The position numbers were made by a program, and so were the translations under genes. Below are positions 62,267 to 64,000 of a stretch of 64,000 bases of DNA, in pieces. The notes under the pieces were generated by a model. The model saw nothing but the letters and a program-made list of their open reading frames with translations, was not told where the DNA came from and searched no databases. Every line of letters starts with the position of its first letter. Position 1 is the stretch's first letter. The DNA is from Burkholderia sp. Bp8992 (GTDB lineage Bacteria; Pseudomonadota; Gammaproteobacteria; Burkholderiales; Burkholderiaceae), in contig NZ_QTQI01000017.1 of NCBI RefSeq assembly GCF_003853705.1, positions 62,001 to 126,000 of the forward strand, in the 5' to 3' direction.

Positions 62267-62411
62267 GTCGCAACGAGCTCGGCGGGCGTTTCTGCAAGCG
62301 AAACGTCAGCCGCGATCTTTGCCGAATTTCGATAACACGTCGTTTAATGACTCTCTAGCATCGATTCTCAGTCGCGCGGGCCGGCAGCCCGGCGCCTTTG
62401 AGGAGAGTCCG

Positions 62412-63821
62412 ATGAAAGCAGAGTCGAATGGCCGGCCCGCCGCCGGCGCAAAGTCCGGCCAGCCCGCGCTGCAGCAGACGCTCGGGACCTGGCAACTGTG
62501 GGGCATCGCGGTCGGCCTCGTGATTTCCGGCGAATACTTCGGCTGGAGTTACGGCTGGGCGAGCGCAGGCACGCTGGGTTTCGTCATCACCGCGCTGTTC
62601 GTCGCGGCGATGTACACGACCTTCATCTTCAGTTTCACCGAGCTGACGACGTCGATCCCGCACGCGGGCGGCCCGTTTGCATATGCGCGCCGCGCGTTCG
62701 GCCCGACCGGCGGCTATCTCGCCGGCGCCGCGACGCTCGTCGAGTTCGTGTTCGCGCCGCCCGCGATCGCGCTCGCGATCGGCGCCTACCTGCACGTGCA
62801 GTTCCCGGGCCTCGAGCCGAAGCATGCGGCGATGGGCGCGTATCTCGTGTTCATGGCGCTGAACATCGTCGGCGTGCAGATCGCGGCGACCTTCGAGCTC
62901 GTCGTCACGCTGTTCGCGATCTTCGAGCTGCTGGTGTTCATGGGCGTCGTGTCGCCGGGCTTCGCGTGGAGCAACTTCATGAAGGGCGGCTGGTCGGGCG
63001 CCGATCATTTCAGCATGGGCGCGTTCCACGGGATGTTCGCGGCGATCCCGTTCGCGATCTGGTTCTTCCTCGCGATCGAAGGCGTCGCGATGGCCGCCGA
63101 GGAAGCGAAGAACCCGAAGCGCTCGATCCCGATCGCCTACGTGGCCGGGATCCTGACCCTCGTCGCGCTCGCGATCGGCGTGATGGTGTTCGCCGGCGGC
63201 GCGGGCGACTGGACCAAGCTCGCGAACATCAACGATCCGCTGCCGCAGGCGATGAAGTACATCGTCGGCGCGAACAGCGGCTGGATGCACATGCTCGTGT
63301 GGCTCGGGCTGTTCGGGCTCGTCGCGTCGTTCCACGGGATCATCCTCGGTTATTCGCGCCAGATCTTCGCGCTGGCCCGCGAAGGCTACCTGCCCGAATG
63401 GCTCGGCAAGGTGCATCCGCGCTTCAAGACGCCGCATCGCGCGATCCTCGCGGGCGGCGTGGTCGGCATCGCGGCGATCTACAGCGACGAGCTGATCCAG
63501 TTCGGCGGGCAGACGCTCACCGCGAATATCGTGACGATGTCGGTATTCGGTGCGATCGTGATGTATATCGTGAGCATGGCGTCGCTGTTCAAGCTGCGCC
63601 GCTCGCAGCCGAACATGGCGCGGCCGTTCCGCGCGCCGCTGTACCCGATTTTCCCGGCCTTCGCGATCCTGGCGGCACTCGTCTGTCTCGCGACCATGGT
63701 GTACTTCAACGGGCTGGTCGCGCTGGTGTTCGTCGGCTTCCTCGCGGTCGGCTACGCGTACTTCCTCGCGACGCGTTCGCAGCGGGCGAGTGCGCCGGGC
63801 GACGCGCTGCTGGAGGAGTGA
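62412..63821 (+). CDS. eat: Ethanolamine permease
   Basis: A 469-residue APC-superfamily permease with twelve predicted helices. The N-terminal TLGTWQLWGIAVGLVISGEY and FGWSYGWASAGTLGF match the Pseudomonas-type ethanolamine permease (Eat), as do IPHAGGPFAYARRAFGPTGG and GVAMAAEEAKNPKRSIPIAY. The assignment is supported by eutB starting 96 bp downstream. ATG 62412 has AGGAGAG at 62401-62407. Confidence 0.9.
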   Translation: MKAESNGRPAAGAKSGQPALQQTLGTWQLWGIAVGLVISGEYFGWSYGWASAGTLGFVITALFVAAMYTTFIFSFTELTTSIPHAGGPFAYARRAFGPTGGYLAGAATLVEFVFAPPAIALAIGAYLHVQFPGLEPKHAAMGAYLVFMALNIVGVQIAATFELVVTLFAIFELLVFMGVVSPGFAWSNFMKGGWSGADHFSMGAFHGMFAAIPFAIWFFLAIEGVAMAAEEAKNPKRSIPIAYVAGILTLVALAIGVMVFAGGAGDWTKLANINDPLPQAMKYIVGANSGWMHMLVWLGLFGLVASFHGIILGYSRQIFALAREGYLPEWLGKVHPRFKTPHRAILAGGVVGIAAIYSDELIQFGGQTLTANIVTMSVFGAIVMYIVSMASLFKLRRSQPNMARPFRAPLYPIFPAFAILAALVCLATMVYFNGLVALVFVGFLAVGYAYFLATRSQRASAPGDALLEE

Positions 63822-63863
63822 GCAGGTGAAGGCGAAAGTGGCAGGCCGTTTCTGACGGTATCC

Positions 63864-63889
63864 GGCGCGCCCTGTCGAACGGGCGCGCC
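63864..63889 (+). repeat. Hairpin between the permease gene and eutB
   Basis: GGCGCGCCC (63864-63872), loop TGTCGAAC, GGGCGCGCC (63881-63889), followed by GTCGGCTTTTGG. Probably an intercistronic attenuator or stabiliser within the ethanolamine operon. Confidence 0.5.
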
Positions 63890-63917
63890 GTCGGCTTTTG
63901 GCAAGGAGATTCGAACG

Positions 63918-64000
63918 ATGTCCTACACGGAGACGATCGGTCCGCGCACGTACCGCTTCGCGGACCTGAAGACGCTGCTCGCGAAGGCGAGCCCGCTGCG
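63918..64000 (+). CDS. eutB: Ethanolamine ammonia-lyase large subunit (first 27 codons)
   Basis: Only the N-terminus is in the window (MSYTETIGPRTYRFADLKTL...). The pattern TYRFADLKTLLAKASPLR matches the start of EutB, the adenosylcobalamin-dependent enzyme that splits ethanolamine into acetaldehyde and ammonia. ATG 63918 follows AAGGAGA (63903-63909). Position directly after the ethanolamine permease gives the strongest support. Confidence 0.8.
   Translation, partial: MSYTETIGPRTYRFADLKTLLAKASPL

Overview
This 64 kb window is high-GC (roughly two thirds G+C) betaproteobacterial chromosome and reads as chromosome 1 of a Burkholderia, most probably the B. cepacia complex. The grounds are the gene order mnmG-rsmG-parA-parB-(transporter)-atpIBEFHAGDC, universal-type parS centromere sites beside parAB, a DUF3717-type small protein and strong GC3 bias. 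This is from recognition of families and gene order, not a database search. I saw no rRNA, tRNA, insertion sequence, prophage or CRISPR array, and nothing that looks like a genomic island. It is mostly core chromosome with a few accessory metabolic loci.

Layout. 0-6 kb: a TctE/QseC-like two-component system, a DUF3717 protein, phenylalanine hydroxylation genes (phhA, phhB) divergent from an Lrp/AsnC regulator, a CYTH-domain protein, and a LysR regulator divergent from a GMC flavo-oxidoreductase (6.0-7.7 kb). 8-19 kb: two tandem branched-chain-amino-acid-type (HAAT) ABC importers. The first has an ATPase whose Walker A lysine is arginine. The second carries a permease-ATPase (LivM-LivG) fusion. 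19-25 kb: the segregation and tRNA-modification block (parS, mnmG, rsmG, parA, parB) plus an ion transporter. 25.6-33.2 kb: the complete F1Fo ATP synthase operon. 33-47.5 kb: an acyl-CoA ligase, a probable periplasmic cyclohexadienyl dehydratase (pheC), hemE, priA, trifunctional putA with a cluster of GTTGCA operators, a solute-binding protein and a DKNYY-like secreted protein. 47.6-51.7 kb: an acyl-CoA ligase/AidB-like acyl-CoA dehydrogenase pair divergent from a TetR regulator. 51.9-55.3 kb: methionine-type aminotransferase, polar amino acid binding protein and FAD-linked 2-hydroxyacid dehydrogenase. 55.4-59.5 kb: a PadR regulator and a MerR-controlled Cd/Zn/Pb efflux ATPase with a His-rich N-terminus, followed by a zinc-ribbon protein. 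59.6-64 kb: an AraC-GyrI regulator, a mechanosensitive-channel-like membrane protein, and the start of an ethanolamine locus (permease, eutB).

How it works together. The window is dominated by amino acid uptake and catabolism (HAAT transporters, phhAB, putA, aminotransferase, ethanolamine) around a near-origin core of chromosome segregation, tRNA modification, ATP synthesis and replication restart. The regulatory signals I could read directly are two parS sites (one inside the terminator hairpin after the second livF, one inside mnmG), a 17-bp-spaced atp promoter, a PutA operator array overlapping the putA promoter, and a MerR-type operator/promoter before the metal ATPase. There are also several factor-independent terminators and two or three candidate small transcripts or ORFs in the larger gaps. 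I did not find a convincing new multi-gene system. The points most worth following are the regulatory overlaps, the LivF Walker A variant, the DnaA-box-containing hemE-priA gap, and the unexplained elements near 13.1-13.3 kb and 35.2-35.5 kb.
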